Shown here in pieces: positions 63,606-64,000 of a stretch of 64,000 nt of DNA (the stretch's first letter is position 1; every line of letters begins with the position of its first letter). Location of the stretch: contig CANLTZ010000009.1 in NCBI GenBank assembly GCA_947494145.1, positions 1 to 64,000 of the forward strand, in the 5' to 3' direction. Made by a program: the position numbers and the translations under genes. The notes beneath the pieces are model-generated. The model made no database searches. It was not told the DNA's origin and was given only the letters and a program-made list of their open reading frames with translations. Source of the stretch: an uncultured Jannaschia sp. (lineage in GTDB: Bacteria > Pseudomonadota > Alphaproteobacteria > Rhodobacterales > Rhodobacteraceae).

Positions 63606-64000
63606 TGCGTCTCTCCTAACATGTCGCGCGCCATATCCGTTGCGGCCGCCACGCTGGCGATGGACCGCGCCTCCTTCACCAGATGCCCTGCCATGCGCAG
63701 GGCCCTCGCTTCGCAGGCGGCGCGGGTGGCGGGCGGCTCTAGCCGGGCCAGATCGGCCACGCCTGCCAGTCCCACAATGCGCCGTGTCATCTTTGCCCCC
63801 GCGAAGCCCAACGCATCCACTTGGATGCGTGCGAGCATGGCCGCGCAGGCCTCAGGGCCCGCTTGGCCCAACACGCGGTCCACCATGGCCTCGCCTCTGC
63901 GCGCCGTGCGCCAAAGCTCCGAAAAGCGGCCGGTGAAAGCGTCCCACATCTGCGTGGTCTGCGCCAGAACCCAGTCCTGCTGCGCCCGCCAATCGCCGCC
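63602..64000 (-). CDS. mtnK: Methylthioribose kinase, C-terminal fragment
   Basis: About 132 codons are inside the window and the N-terminal part is beyond the right edge. The visible end, [18 protein letters not shown] to [20 protein letters not shown] and [20 protein letters not shown], matches the C-terminal lobe of MtnK (choline kinase-like fold). It phosphorylates 5-methylthioribose and starts the mtnK-mtnA-aldolase operon. ATG 63949 is internal, not the start. Confidence 0.85.
   Translation of the reverse strand, partial: GGDWRAQQDWVLAQTTQMWDAFTGRFSELWRTARRGEAMVDRVLGQAGPEACAAMLARIQVDALGFAGAKMTRRIVGLAGVADLARLEPPATRAACEARALRMAGHLVKEARSIASVAAATDMARDMLGETQ

Overview
The window is GC-rich, densely packed chromosomal DNA from an alphaproteobacterium, most probably a Rhodobacterales (Roseobacter-type) organism. 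The grounds are gene content and order: lptC-lptA-lptB-hpf-ptsN, a gltD/gltB pair, uppP, queG, mtgA, a cox (CO/xanthine dehydrogenase family) operon, a DMGDH/MttB-type methylamine locus and an MtnK-MtnA-aldolase operon. Many genes overlap by 4 nt (ATGA/GTGA), and TTG and GTG starts are frequent. No species can be named from the sequence alone.

Region 1 (1-16186) is the most coherent block: a quinoprotein (PQQ) alcohol-oxidation island with lanthanide hallmarks. The quinoprotein dehydrogenase at 10009-11814 has the Asp-x-Asp pair (D322/D324) that separates lanthanide enzymes (XoxF/PedH/ExaF) from calcium enzymes. Around it lie an MxaJ/PedG-like binding protein and a cytochrome c (777-2371), and a five-gene exported/ABC operon (2525-6600) of the type linked to lanthanide uptake (Lut/PedA1A2BC). 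There is also a Sel1 protein, a binding protein plus ATPase with no permease (7411-9041), and a NarL-type regulator, FIST protein and hybrid kinase set (12069-16186) resembling ErbR/NosP/ErcS'(NahK). A dyad-like motif with core TACGACCA recurs upstream of several of these genes and may define their regulon.

Region 2 (16216-25311) holds a LysR regulator, an MttB-family methyltransferase (non-pyrrolysine) and a DMGDH-like flavoprotein. The same palindrome, AGTTTCGA-N5-TCGAAACT, lies before the LysR gene and in the divergent mttB/DMGDH promoter. A minus-strand operon follows: a periplasmic TAT-exported molybdenum hydroxylase, its 2Fe-2S subunit, a DoxX protein and a SnoaL-like protein. Region 3 (25312-33784) holds an IS6-type transposase remnant, a complete oppABCDF operon with an oppA/oppB intergenic hairpin, and a small minus-strand cassette that looks like a phage lysis module (holin-like, degenerate extensin-like enzyme, two small coupled ORFs).

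Region 4 (33785-53768) is mostly housekeeping: an ABC exporter, an SDR, queG, a GST, mtgA, gltB/gltD with two genes between them, uppP, a MATE pump, an NDUFA9-like protein, tRNA-Leu(CAG), a short RNase D, lptCAB, hpf and ptsN. Region 5 (53816-64000) is a minus-strand galU/glycosyltransferase/sulfotransferase operon, probably for a sulfated surface glycan. It is followed by aroC, a REP-like double hairpin, a small exported protein and an mtnK-mtnA-aldolase operon (DHAP-shunt type) that runs off the right edge.
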